A stretch of DNA of 24,941 nt. Origin: Acidimicrobiales bacterium. GTDB lineage: Bacteria; Actinomycetota; Acidimicrobiia; Acidimicrobiales; Acidimicrobilacustridaceae. This document shows positions 15,376 to 23,406 of the stretch, one piece after another (within the stretch, counting starts at the first letter, position 1; every line of letters begins with the position of its first letter). The position numbers and the translations under genes were made by a program. Below the pieces are notes generated by a model. The model made no database searches, was not told the origin of the DNA, and saw only the letters and a list, made by a program, of their open reading frames with translations. Location: positions 1-24,941 of the forward strand of contig JALRFT010000212.1 in the NCBI GenBank assembly GCA_023261915.1. Direction: 5' to 3'.

Positions 15376-15392
15376 CCCGGAGTATCTCTGGG
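15376..15392 (+). terminator. Hairpin after the nuclease gene
   Basis: CCCGGAG (15376-15382), loop TAT and CTCTGGG (15386-15392) form a 7-bp stem with one G-U pair, 33 bp after the nuclease stop. There is no T tract, so the terminator role is inferred from position. Confidence 0.4.
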
Positions 15393-15439
15393 AGTCCATC
15401 GTGCATGGGCAGGTGGTGAGTAGGGGAGATGTAGGTGGG

Positions 15440-16222
15440 ATGACCGACTTCTGGTACTGGGCGGACCGGGTTGAGGTGGATTGCGAGATCAGCGTTGTTT
15501 CAGCACAGCGACGCGGCGTGCGACTCTGCGCGCTGTTGGCGCTCACCGAGGACGGTTTGATCCCGGTGAGCTGTGGGCCGGATGTGGCCTCCTTGACTGC
15601 GGTCCCCCTCGACCACCTCTTCATCGGTCCGGCGGCACTGGGCGGGATGGTGGCGTGCTCTGACGGGGATGGATTCAGGCTCATCGTGCGGGATGGCAAC
15701 GGTCGGTCAGAGGTACTGGAGGGCAATCACGGCGCCTGGCAGCGCGTTGAGGTGGAACTCGCCGACCTTGAGGTCGTCGCCCTGCTCGGGGAACTCATGG
15801 ACCTCGAGGCCAATCATCCTCCGGTCGCCGAACTCGAGGCGCGACTTTTGGTGTGGGGCTGGTTGGGGCACACCGCTCGACGAGTTGACTCCGAATCAAT
15901 CGACCCCGGACTGCGACTACTCGTCGACGGGGATCTGCCGGGCCTCGCAAACCTGATGGGGGTCGACTCCGATCGCCTTCCGCCGTCGAGCGAACCGCTC
16001 GCCCGACTCGGGCAGCTCGCAGAACTGGTGGGACATCCTGCTCTCGAGTGGCCCGTCGACGAACCGCCGATCGACGTCGAGGCGCAGATCACCTTTCTCC
16101 ACGCCTGCATTCCATCGCGATGGGTACTGGCCGATGAATTGCGGAGCATCGATCGACGCATCGATCTGGCGGATCTCGTGATGGCCGCAGCTCTCCCGGG
16201 CCGGGCTCCCTCACCCTCCTGA
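15440..16222 (+). CDS. Conserved-looking protein of unknown function
   Basis: 260 residues from ATG 15440, with GC-rich codon use like its neighbours, so probably a real gene. I do not recognise a family. There is no signal peptide or membrane segment. The sequence is acidic and leucine-rich, with a beta-rich first half (VEVDCEISVVSAQRRGVRLCALLAL) and helical second half (VVALLGELMDLEANHPPVAELEARLLVW). The C-terminal part, LARLGQLAELVGHPALEWPV, may be a protein-interaction region. The frame opens at 15401, but ATG 15440 has AGGTGGG and GGGGAG upstream and a more natural N-terminus (MTDFWYW). It lies 29 bp before the META gene, which has its own promoter. Confidence 0.6.
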   Translation: MTDFWYWADRVEVDCEISVVSAQRRGVRLCALLALTEDGLIPVSCGPDVASLTAVPLDHLFIGPAALGGMVACSDGDGFRLIVRDGNGRSEVLEGNHGAWQRVEVELADLEVVALLGELMDLEANHPPVAELEARLLVWGWLGHTARRVDSESIDPGLRLLVDGDLPGLANLMGVDSDRLPPSSEPLARLGQLAELVGHPALEWPVDEPPIDVEAQITFLHACIPSRWVLADELRSIDRRIDLADLVMAAALPGRAPSPS

Positions 16223-16238
16223 CCAATGATCGCCCGCC

Positions 16239-16244
16239 TAGAGT
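16239..16244 (+). promoter_or_regulatory. -10 hexamer for the META lipoprotein gene
   Basis: TAGAGT followed by seven bases and ATG 16252, one base more than the other leaderless cases. There is no Shine-Dalgarno. Confidence 0.5.
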
Positions 16245-16251
16245 CGGGCCC

Positions 16252-17058
16252 ATGGCAGGTTCACGCGCATTCTTCCGGATCTCCGCCGTTGCTCTCGTAG
16301 CGCTGTTCGGTGTCGCCGTGCTCACGGGGTGCGGTTCGACGAATCCCTCTGCTCCCGAGAGCGACGCTGTGGCCCCAGCGTCAGGCGAGTACCTCAGTTC
16401 GCCGGCGTCCTCGCTGCCACTGGTCCCTGGGACGCAGGTACAACTCACTCTTGACGGGTCCTCACTCTCGGCATCGGCAGGTTGCAACTCCTTGGTCGGC
16501 TCCTATTCCCTGGATGGAGCGACGCTGGTTGTGCGTGATATCGCCTCCACCATGATGGGTTGCACCGAGGACCTCATGGACCAAGACGGACGGCTCTCGG
16601 CCTTCCTCACCGGTCGACCCGTGGTGTCGACGAGCCCCGATGGGTTCACCCTCACGGGGGAGGGCGACGCCACCCTCGTGATGGTTGAGCGGGCAGTCGC
16701 TGATCCGGATCGGACCCTGGAATCCACAGTGTGGGTCCTCAACGGCCTCATTGACGGTGAGGTGGCCTCGTCCGCCGCCGGATACGACGGCATCACCTTG
16801 TTGTTTGCGGGCGGTGCGGCGACGCTGACCTCGTCGTGCAGCACGGCGGCCACCTCCTACACCCTCGTACCTCCGGGGACCCTTGAGACGGCGACGATGA
16901 CCGTTGCGGCGTTCCCCGGATCAGGTGACTGTGCGGTGATCAACGAGGGGGTCAACGCGGTCGCGGCCCTCTTCGGCGGCACGCTGGACGCCACCGTTGA
17001 GGCCGGCACCCTGACGTTGATGAGGGACGGCAAGGGGGCAACGTTCGGAGCGAGTTAG
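16252..17058 (+). CDS. Lipoprotein with two META (HslJ-like) domains
   Basis: 268 residues. Lipoprotein signal: residues 1-27, with hydrophobic VALVALFGVAVLTG and lipobox LTGC. The first META domain (about 50-145) has the classic AGCNSLVGSYSLDGATLVV and the TMMGC segment. A second, more divergent copy starts at LESTVWVLNGLIDGEVASS (about 155-265) with a TLTSSCSTAATSYTL block in place of the usual CN pair. META proteins include HslJ, linked to novobiocin resistance in E. coli, but in actinobacteria they are surface lipoproteins without a clear role. The stop overlaps the convergent neighbour's stop. Confidence 0.85.
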   Translation: MAGSRAFFRISAVALVALFGVAVLTGCGSTNPSAPESDAVAPASGEYLSSPASSLPLVPGTQVQLTLDGSSLSASAGCNSLVGSYSLDGATLVVRDIASTMMGCTEDLMDQDGRLSAFLTGRPVVSTSPDGFTLTGEGDATLVMVERAVADPDRTLESTVWVLNGLIDGEVASSAAGYDGITLLFAGGAATLTSSCSTAATSYTLVPPGTLETATMTVAAFPGSGDCAVINEGVNAVAALFGGTLDATVEAGTLTLMRDGKGATFGAS

Positions 17059-17531
17059 CCATTCGACAGCGAACTGATGGCCGCCCGCAGCGACGCGGCG
17101 GTGGGTTCAGTGTGGGCTCCCGAGTCCGCCCAATGGATCTGCCCCGACCGGTCGGTGAGAACCACGGTGATGTGGGAACGGTCGGTGATGTTGAGCGGTC
17201 GGCATACCCTTCGAATATCGCCGTAGACGGTCAGCGTGCGGGCCAACACCGCTGGATCGCCGATGCTGCGTGCCATGCCCCCGTCGATGAACGGTCGTGC
17301 CGGTGCCCAGTGACGGGCGAGGATCGGTAGTTCGTAGAAGTGGAGATCAGGGACTGATCCAGCCAGTGCACCCAGCGCCGGTACCCAGCTGTCGACCTCG
17401 GCCTGTTGGAACTGACGGAACGCGATCATCGCCACCACCAGACGCCCCTCGAAGTCCCTGGGTAGGTGCTTCTGGTTGCCGAGGAGGTCCCGGGCTTGGA
17501 CTACCGGAAACCGCATCACATCACTGGACAT
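17055..17531 (-). CDS. Thioredoxin-fold-like protein, possibly ATP10/redoxin-like
   Basis: 158 residues from ATG 17531. No membrane segment or signal. The pattern LPRDFEGRLVVAMIAFRQFQQAEVDSWVPAL, then PDLHFYELPILARHW, followed by NITDRSHITVVLTDRSGQIHWADSGAH, has the strand-helix-strand layout of a thioredoxin fold and resembles bacterial relatives of ATP10. No CxxC is present; the only Cys is in RRVCRPLN, so it is not a classic thiol redoxin. The function is unassigned. The start is supported by TACGCT, six bases, ATG; a GTG one codon upstream is possible. Confidence 0.55.
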   Translation of the reverse strand: MSSDVMRFPVVQARDLLGNQKHLPRDFEGRLVVAMIAFRQFQQAEVDSWVPALGALAGSVPDLHFYELPILARHWAPARPFIDGGMARSIGDPAVLARTLTVYGDIRRVCRPLNITDRSHITVVLTDRSGQIHWADSGAHTEPTAASLRAAISSLSNG

Positions 17532-17537
17532 CACCGC

Positions 17538-17543
17538 AGCGTA
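17538..17543 (-). promoter_or_regulatory. -10 hexamer for leaderless thioredoxin-fold gene
   Basis: TACGCT on the minus strand, six bases, then ATG 17531. The divergent ATPase gene has no equally clear signal. Confidence 0.5.
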
Positions 17544-17609
17544 GGACCCGCAGGCTGATCACCGGTGGGGCATGTTGGGCCTTGGCACCCACACCGGCAT
17601 CATGAGTGG

Positions 17610-20195
17610 GTGGTCGATAGCCGAACGGTGGTTGGCCTCACCTCGGCCGAGGTGGTGCAGCGGCTCGATCGTGACGGCCCGAACGTGTTGCCCCCAGTGG
17701 CGGGCACTCCGATGTGGCGCCTATTCGCGGCGCAGTTCGTTCACTTCTTCGCAGTCATGCTGTGGGTAGCTGCGCTTCTCGCCCTCCTTGCGGATCTTGC
17801 ACAGATTGCTGCGGCTATCACGGGTGTCATCGTTGCGAATGCTGTATTTGCTTTTGTCCAAGAGCAGAGAACCGAGCGGGCTGCGGAGCATCTGCGACGA
17901 CTGTTGCCCCAGCGTGTGACGGTACTTCGCCGCGGCCCACCAACGGTCGTGGACGCCTCCGAATTGGTCATTGGTGATCGTGTGCTCATAGAGGCGGGGG
18001 ACCGGGTGTGCGCCGATCTCCGGGTCTGCAGTGGTCACGGTGTTCTGATGGATGAGGCGGCACTAACCGGAGAGAGTTCGGTGGTGAGTGCCGTTGATGG
18101 TGATGGGCTGTGGGCTGGCACCTTCGTTGTTGAGGGGGCAGCCGAATGCGAGGTCGTGGCTACTGGTCCCCGCACGCGTCTGGCAGAAATTGCGCAGTTG
18201 ACCACCGGAGTAGAGCGATCCCCGACTCCCCTCGCAAAAGAGTTGCACCGACTCGTGCGGGTGATTGCAATTGTCGCCTGTAGCGCCGGCACTGCCTTTT
18301 TCGGCCTGACTTTCTTGCTTGATACTCCTCCAGCGCAAGGTGTGGTGTTTGCTATTGGGATCACGGTGGCGCTCGTGCCGGAGGGGCTGTTACCCACGAC
18401 GACCTTGTCGCTGGCGATGGGAGCCCGGCGGATGGCTGCGCATCAGGCTCTGGTTCGTCGTCTTGAGTCGGTTGAGACATTGGGCTCCACCACGCTGATT
18501 TGCACGGATAAGACGGGCACGCTCACGACGAATCAGATGTCTGTGGTTGCGCTGTGGTGTCCGGCAGGTTCGCTGGAACTTCCGCCGAGTGGCTGGGATC
18601 CCGACCCGCTCGCTCTAGCTGGCGAGAGTCCGGAGCTGATCTCGGCGGTGAGGACCTTGAGCGAACTTGCCGCCGGTTGTGCAGGGGGGTCGGTGACGAA
18701 CGAGAACGGTCAGTGGGTTCCCCATGGCGATCCACAAGAGGTCGCTCTTCATGTTGCTGCCCGGCGGCTGGGTGCCATCGACGATCACGACGCAACCGCT
18801 GACTATCGATTCACCTTTGATCCTCAGCGTCGACGGATGTCAGTGGTGCGCGGCGGACAATTGGTTGTGAAAGGTGCGCCTGATTCGGTGCTCCCTCGCT
18901 GTATTGACGGCGGCGAGTCAGTCGATGTCGCACTCAAGACGATGACGAGTGCAGGTCTCCGGGTACTTGCGGTCGCCATGCGTCAGCTTCCTGTCGGACC
19001 GGTTCCCACCGACCCGAACGAGGTTGAAATGAGCCTCTCACTCGTTGGCCTGGTTGGCCTTGAGGATCCTCCGCGTCCGGGTATCGCCGAGTCGCTTTCG
19101 TCATGCCGCTCTGCGGGGGTCAGGGTCATCATGGTCACGGGTGACCATCCGGCGACGGCCGCCTCAATTGCGCGTGAAGTTGGCCTTACCTCGGAGGAAC
19201 CAGTTGTGGTTGTTGAGGCCGAACTCCCTGAGGATAACGCCTTGCTTGGGGCCCTCGTGGATCGTGACGGTGTTGTTGTGGCGCGGGTTTCCCCGGCGGG
19301 CAAGTTGCGGATCGCTCAGGCTCTGCGGGCGCGCGGGCATGTCGTGGCTATGACAGGAGACGGGGTCAACGACGGACCTGCGTTGCGTGAGGCTGACATT
19401 GGAATCGCCATGGGTGCAACCGGCACGGACGTTGCGCGCGAGGCAGCTGATCTGGTGCTCCTCGATGACAATTTCGCCACCATCGTGGCTGCGGTTGCTG
19501 AGGGCCGGGCAACATTTGCGAACATTCGCCGGTTTCTCACCTATCACCTCACCGACAATGTCGCCGAGCTCACTCCCTTTGCTATCTGGGCTCTCACCGG
19601 AGGCCGGTTCCCCCTCGCTCTGGGTGTTCTTCAAGTGCTCGTATTGGATCTCGCAACAGACACCCTCCCTGCTGTGGCACTCGGTGCGGAACCACCTGGG
19701 CCGAATGTCCTCAACCGGACTCCCACTCGAGGCCGACTACTAAACGCAGGAACTGCCCGTCGGGCCTTTGGTCTCCTTGGGCCCACCGAGGCGTGCATGG
19801 CAATGGTTGCCTTCACCGTGTCGCTTTGGTCGAGCGGTTGGCAGCCGGGCCCCGTTGCTTTGCCCTCCGAGGCGGTCGCCGCTGCGTCGGGGGCTGCCTT
19901 TGCCGCTGTGGTGCTCGGCCAAGCTGCCAACGCTTTTGCATGTCGGAGCACTAGGCGCGTCGTCTGGGAAGTTGGTGCACCCAACAGATTTGTTCCGGTC
20001 GCTGTCGCCGTAGCCATCGCGTTGGGCGGCCTGGCAATCGTCATATCTCCAATCGCTGATGCACTCGGGCAGGCGGTTCCAAACCCATTCGGGGCCTTTG
20101 TCGCACTATTGACCCCGCTCGCAGTCGTTGCTGTCGACAGCGTTGACAAGTGGTGGCGGGGACGACACACGAGCGAGGGAACGACTGGCCCTTGA
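17610..20195 (+). CDS. P-type (P2-like) cation-transporting ATPase
   Basis: 861 residues from GTG 17610. All core motifs are intact: TGES at 153-156 (actuator), PEGLLP from 257 (M4), DKTGTLT with D300 as the phosphorylated Asp, and TGDGVND at 582-588 (hinge). About ten membrane helices are visible: two before the actuator, two before D300 and six after the catalytic part. M6 reads DLATDTLPAVALG. PEGLL, SVETLG and the M5/M6 patterns place it among P2 ATPases (Ca2+, Na+/K+ or related); the ion cannot be decided. No N-terminal heavy-metal domain is present. Codons include many A/T-ending ones (for example TTT, GTA, GCT, AGA near 17838-17880), unlike neighbours. The start is uncertain: GTG 17565 opens the frame but adds a His-rich unlikely N-terminus. 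Confidence 0.9.
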   Translation: MVDSRTVVGLTSAEVVQRLDRDGPNVLPPVAGTPMWRLFAAQFVHFFAVMLWVAALLALLADLAQIAAAITGVIVANAVFAFVQEQRTERAAEHLRRLLPQRVTVLRRGPPTVVDASELVIGDRVLIEAGDRVCADLRVCSGHGVLMDEAALTGESSVVSAVDGDGLWAGTFVVEGAAECEVVATGPRTRLAEIAQLTTGVERSPTPLAKELHRLVRVIAIVACSAGTAFFGLTFLLDTPPAQGVVFAIGITVALVPEGLLPTTTLSLAMGARRMAAHQALVRRLESVETLGSTTLICTDKTGTLTTNQMSVVALWCPAGSLELPPSGWDPDPLALAGESPELISAVRTLSELAAGCAGGSVTNENGQWVPHGDPQEVALHVAARRLGAIDDHDATADYRFTFDPQRRRMSVVRGGQLVVKGAPDSVLPRCIDGGESVDVALKTMTSAGLRVLAVAMRQLPVGPVPTDPNEVEMSLSLVGLVGLEDPPRPGIAESLSSCRSAGVRVIMVTGDHPATAASIAREVGLTSEEPVVVVEAELPEDNALLGALVDRDGVVVARVSPAGKLRIAQALRARGHVVAMTGDGVNDGPALREADIGIAMGATGTDVAREAADLVLLDDNFATIVAAVAEGRATFANIRRFLTYHLTDNVAELTPFAIWALTGGRFPLALGVLQVLVLDLATDTLPAVALGAEPPGPNVLNRTPTRGRLLNAGTARRAFGLLGPTEACMAMVAFTVSLWSSGWQPGPVALPSEAVAAASGAAFAAVVLGQAANAFACRSTRRVVWEVGAPNRFVPVAVAVAIALGGLAIVISPIADALGQAVPNPFGAFVALLTPLAVVAVDSVDKWWRGRHTSEGTTGP

Positions 20196-20228
20196 TTAGC
20201 GGCGGATATGACCCGTTGCTGACGTAGA

Positions 20229-20250
20229 ACCGCCCGGACGGTCTCTTTTA
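20229..20250 (+). terminator. Weak terminator after the ATPase gene
   Basis: ACCG (20229-20232) and CGGT (20239-20242) form a short stem, then a T-rich run TCTCTTTTA follows. It is the only hairpin here with a T tract, but the stem is only 4 bp. Confidence 0.3.
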
Positions 20251-21402
20251 TGTCAAGAGTCTTTCGAGACGGGCTCGGTGCATGATGGCGTCGTCGGGAT
20301 CGTCGACCGGTTCGGCCTCTCCGAAGTGCACCCGGCGGGCATGGACCCGGGCCATCACCAAGGCGTGACGCAGTGCGGCATAGACGGTGTGGAACTCGAA
20401 GTTGCTGACCGGTCCGCCTCCGGCCGCGGTGTAGGCCGCCACAACGTCGTGGGCCTGGAACATGTCGGGCAACCCCGGCAGGTCGAACTGTTCAGCGATG
20501 TCCTGGAAGAACACGTGCAGGAAACACATCCACGCCAGATCAACTCCCGCTGGGGCGATGCCGGCCATTTCCCAGTCGAGGACCGCCACCGGGGTGAATC
20601 CATCGAAGATCATGTTGCCGATGCGGGCATCCCCCCAACTGAGCACCGAGGGGCCCTCGTCGTCGGGCCAGTTGTCTGCGAGCCATTCGAAGGCGGCCTC
20701 GGCGAGAGGGAGCGAGCCGTCACCGCGCATCCAGTCGTAGTAGTTGCGCCAGTGCTGCACGTGCCGCCGCAATGGCGTGTTGCCGGCGGTGTCGTAGTGC
20801 AGGAACGACAGGTCCCATCCGTCCGCTGCTGCAGCGGCGAGATCGATGCCGTGGATTCCGGCGAGTGTGGCAACACTGGCCTCCTGGAGTCGACGACGTT
20901 CGCCGGCCTCGGCGTCAAGCAACCAGCCCTCGAACGTGTAAGGCATGACGTCCGGGGGAATTCGGCCATCGACTCGATCCATGATGAAAAAAGGTGCGCC
21001 GAGAATTTCGGGGTTCGTTTCCAGCCAGCGAGTGGCGGGGACCGGAACGCCGCTGCGATCAGCCACGAGTCGTAACACTTCGAACTGCCCCGTCAGGTCG
21101 TAGGTCGGAAACACCGGGACATCACTCGTCGCCGGCTCGACGCGGGCTACGAGGTGGTGGTCGATGGGATCTGAATCGCCGGCATCGGACCAGGCGGCGG
21201 TGATGAGCAGCGTCTCCGACGACATCCCGTTGGCCTCGGGCACCTCCACCCCGAGCACCGTGGCGCCGGTGTCAGGTAGCTGAGCTCCGAGCCAGCCATT
21301 GAGGGCTCGCTGGAGTTGCCCGGGGTCCCTGCTCGACCGGGTCAGGTGCTCGCTTTCGGGCGGTTGCCCGGCGCCGTCGCGGTCGTCCTCGTTGCTCGCC
21401 AT
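20248..21402 (-). CDS. Aminoglycoside-phosphotransferase (APH)-like kinase family protein
   Basis: 384 residues from ATG 21402. APH-fold kinase landmarks: a nucleotide-binding first lobe (SETLLITAAW, HHLVARVEP), FFIMDRVDGRIPPDV at the hinge, the Brenner-type loop LSWGDARIGNMIF (Asp and Asn present) and the metal-binding VAVLDWEMAGIAP. The usual His of HGD is Trp. Such proteins in actinobacteria resemble the kinase part of ACAD10/11, which acts on 4-hydroxyacyl-CoA, and probably phosphorylate a small metabolite rather than an antibiotic. An upstream in-frame start at 21846 would run deep into the divergent tryptophan synthase gene and is rejected; AGGGGGAACC before ATG 21402 fits a Shine-Dalgarno. 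Confidence 0.85.
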   Translation of the reverse strand: MASNEDDRDGAGQPPESEHLTRSSRDPGQLQRALNGWLGAQLPDTGATVLGVEVPEANGMSSETLLITAAWSDAGDSDPIDHHLVARVEPATSDVPVFPTYDLTGQFEVLRLVADRSGVPVPATRWLETNPEILGAPFFIMDRVDGRIPPDVMPYTFEGWLLDAEAGERRRLQEASVATLAGIHGIDLAAAAADGWDLSFLHYDTAGNTPLRRHVQHWRNYYDWMRGDGSLPLAEAAFEWLADNWPDDEGPSVLSWGDARIGNMIFDGFTPVAVLDWEMAGIAPAGVDLAWMCFLHVFFQDIAEQFDLPGLPDMFQAHDVVAAYTAAGGGPVSNFEFHTVYAALRHALVMARVHARRVHFGEAEPVDDPDDAIMHRARLERLLT

Positions 21403-21420
21403 GGTTCCCCCTTTGCGCGC

Positions 21421-21439
21421 ACCGTACACCGGGTAACGT
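21421..21439. promoter_or_regulatory. Back-to-back -10 elements of the divergent kinase and trpB2 genes
   Basis: On the minus strand TACGGT (21426-21421) predicts a start near 21414 and a 12-nt leader for the kinase. On the plus strand TAACGT (21434-21439) predicts a start near 21446 and about 41 nt of leader for trpB2. The two hexamers are only 7 bp apart, so the promoters must influence each other. Confidence 0.45.
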
Positions 21440-21486
21440 GTCGGATTCCCGGGGGGACTGCACCCGGCAGGGCATCGGAGGAGATC

Positions 21487-22839
21487 ATGGCTGAGCAGCA
21501 CAAGTACCTGTTGGACGAGTCGGACATGCCGACGCGTTGGTACAACATCATTCCTGACCTTCCCGAGCCGCCTCCGCCGCCACTGCATCCGGGCACCAAA
21601 GAGCCAGTGGGTCCAGAAGACCTCGCACCGCTGTTCCCGATGGCGCTGATTCTCCAGGAAGTGTCGACCGACAGCTACATCGACATCCCCGAACCGGTGC
21701 TCGACATCTACCGACTGTGGCGGCCGTCTCCGCTGTACCGGGCCGTTCGTCTCGAGCGGGCCCTCGGCACACCGGCACGTATCTACTTCAAGTACGAGGG
21801 CGTCAGCCCGGCAGGTTCGCACAAGCCGAACACCGCTGTGCCCCAAGCTTTCTACAACGCCGAGGAAGGCGTCACGCGACTGACCACCGAGACGGGTGCG
21901 GGCCAGTGGGGGACCTCACTGGCGTTCGCCTGTGCGCAGTTCGGCATCGACTGCGAGGTGTGGCAGGTCCGCGCCTCCTACGACCAGAAGCCCTACCGCA
22001 AGGCGATGATGGAGGTGTTCGGTGCCACGGTGCATCCGAGCCCCTCGGATCTGACCAACTCGGGCCGGGCCATCCTCGCCGCCGACCCCAACAGCCCTGG
22101 AAGTCTCGGCATCGCCATCTCCGAGGCTGTTGAGATGGCCGCCCAGGATCCCGAGACCCGTTACGCCCTCGGCAGCGTGCTCAACCACGTTCTGTTGCAC
22201 CAGACCATCATCGGGGAAGAGGCGTTGCTGCAGATGCAGATGGCCGGGGACACCCCTGACCTGTTGGTTGGCTGCACCGGTGGCGGGTCCAACTTCGCCG
22301 GTCTGGCGTTCCCGTTCTTGCGCGAGAAGCTCGCCGGTCGGATGTCACCGACGATCCGGGCCGTGGAGCCGGCCTCGTGCCCGAGCCTGACTCGGGGGCA
22401 CTACACCTACGACTTCGGTGACACCGCCGGGCTGACCCCGCTCATGAAGATGCATACGCTCGGCCACGATTTTGTGCCCGATCCCATCCACGCCGGTGGT
22501 CTTCGCTACCACGGTATGTCGCCGCTCATCAGCCACATCTACGAGCTCGGTCTCATGGAGGCCGTGTCCAAGCCGCAGACGGAGTGTTTCGCCGCCGGGA
22601 TCGAGTTCGCCCGGACCGAGGGCATCGTGCCCGCCCCCGAACCGACCCACGCCCTTGCCGAGTGCATCGCTGAGGCGTTGCGTTGCAAGGAGTCGGGGGA
22701 GGAGAAGGTGATCCTCACGGCATTGTGCGGCCATGGCCACCTCGACCTCGGGGCCTACTCGAAGTACCTCGAAGGTGCGGTCGAGGACCACGAACTCTCA
22801 CAGGACGTCATCGACGCTGCGTTGGCCGGAATCGGCTGA
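21487..22839 (+). CDS. trpB2: TrpB2-type tryptophan synthase beta chain-like PLP enzyme
   Basis: 450 residues. PLP Lys is K113 in SPAGSHKPNTA, with the RPSPLYRAVRLE block and FKYEG before it, TETGAGQWGTSLA (Glu for catalysis) and the phosphate-binding Gly loop GCTGGGSNFAG. The long N-terminus (about 70 residues, DESDMPTRWYNIIPDLPEPPPPPLHP) is typical of TrpB2, the version often found without TrpA; standard TrpB is about 400 residues. It condenses indole (or another nucleophile) with serine, making tryptophan; TrpB2 can salvage free indole. No other trp genes are nearby, which fits. The start is set by GGAGGAG just upstream of ATG 21487. Confidence 0.92.
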   Translation: MAEQHKYLLDESDMPTRWYNIIPDLPEPPPPPLHPGTKEPVGPEDLAPLFPMALILQEVSTDSYIDIPEPVLDIYRLWRPSPLYRAVRLERALGTPARIYFKYEGVSPAGSHKPNTAVPQAFYNAEEGVTRLTTETGAGQWGTSLAFACAQFGIDCEVWQVRASYDQKPYRKAMMEVFGATVHPSPSDLTNSGRAILAADPNSPGSLGIAISEAVEMAAQDPETRYALGSVLNHVLLHQTIIGEEALLQMQMAGDTPDLLVGCTGGGSNFAGLAFPFLREKLAGRMSPTIRAVEPASCPSLTRGHYTYDFGDTAGLTPLMKMHTLGHDFVPDPIHAGGLRYHGMSPLISHIYELGLMEAVSKPQTECFAAGIEFARTEGIVPAPEPTHALAECIAEALRCKESGEEKVILTALCGHGHLDLGAYSKYLEGAVEDHELSQDVIDAALAGIG

Positions 22840-22875
22840 CGCCTTGGGAACCCCCGACTAGCGAGGGGGGAGCCG
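22833..22875. terminator. Possible bidirectional terminator between trpB2 and purE
   Basis: Outer arms CGGCT (22833-22837) and AGCCG (22871-22875) and inner arms CCCCC (22851-22855) and GGGGG (22866-22870) can form an imperfect hairpin across both stop codons. A 13-base unpaired stretch on one side makes it weak, and there is no T tract. Confidence 0.3.
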
Positions 22876-23358
22876 GTCGTTTCCCGCCCGAGCCGCTTCG
22901 GCCATCTCCTCGGCGAGTCCGGCGAGGGCCTCGGCGAGGCGGTCGTCGCCGAGGGAGAGAATGCGGGCTGCGAGCAGACCGGCGTTGCGCGCCCCATCGA
23001 CGGCCATGGTCGCTACCGGGACACCCTTGGGCATCTGCACGATTGAGAGCAGGGCGTCGAGACCCGAGAGCGTCGTGGCATCCACGGGAACACCGATGAC
23101 AGGCAGCGTGGTCAGTGAGGCGACCATCCCCGGGAGGTGAGCGGCACCCCCGGCACCGGCGATGATGACCTGCACGCCACGTTCACGGGCCGACGAGGCA
23201 AATTCGACCATGTCCCGGGGGGTTCGGTGGGCAGAGACCACCCGTACCTCGCAGGGAACGCCGAGCTCGTCGAGCACCTCTACCGCTCCCGACAGCACGC
23301 GGTAGTCGCTGTCGGACCCCATGATCACCGCCACTGGGGCGTGCTGCTCAGTTGCCAT
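22858..23358 (-). CDS. purE: N5-carboxyaminoimidazole ribonucleotide mutase
   Basis: 166 residues, the normal length for class I PurE. It converts N5-CAIR to CAIR in purine synthesis. The substrate-binding and catalytic motifs are clear: GSDSD (14-18), SAHRTP (42-47), then AGAGGAAHLPGMVA, VIGVPVD and LDALLSIVQMPKGVPVAT. The presence of purK just upstream confirms the two-step bacterial route (PurK then PurE). The gap to purK is 48 bp; no Shine-Dalgarno is seen before ATG 23358. AACGAT six bases upstream is a weak leaderless match. Confidence 0.97.
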   Translation of the reverse strand: MATEQHAPVAVIMGSDSDYRVLSGAVEVLDELGVPCEVRVVSAHRTPRDMVEFASSARERGVQVIIAGAGGAAHLPGMVASLTTLPVIGVPVDATTLSGLDALLSIVQMPKGVPVATMAVDGARNAGLLAARILSLGDDRLAEALAGLAEEMAEAARAGNDRLPPR

Positions 23359-23406
23359 GGCTCAATCGTTGCACGTGTCGGGTGACTGACCGGTGACGGG
23401 AGGAAC

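Noticed and set aside
21316..21486. Extension of trpB2 upstream to 21316
   Set aside because: It would run through the kinase start and both promoters; GGAGGAG before ATG 21487 decides the start.
21403..21846. Extension of the kinase frame upstream to 21846
   Set aside because: This would overlap about 360 bp of trpB2; the sequence there is not kinase-like and ATG 21402 has a good ribosome site.
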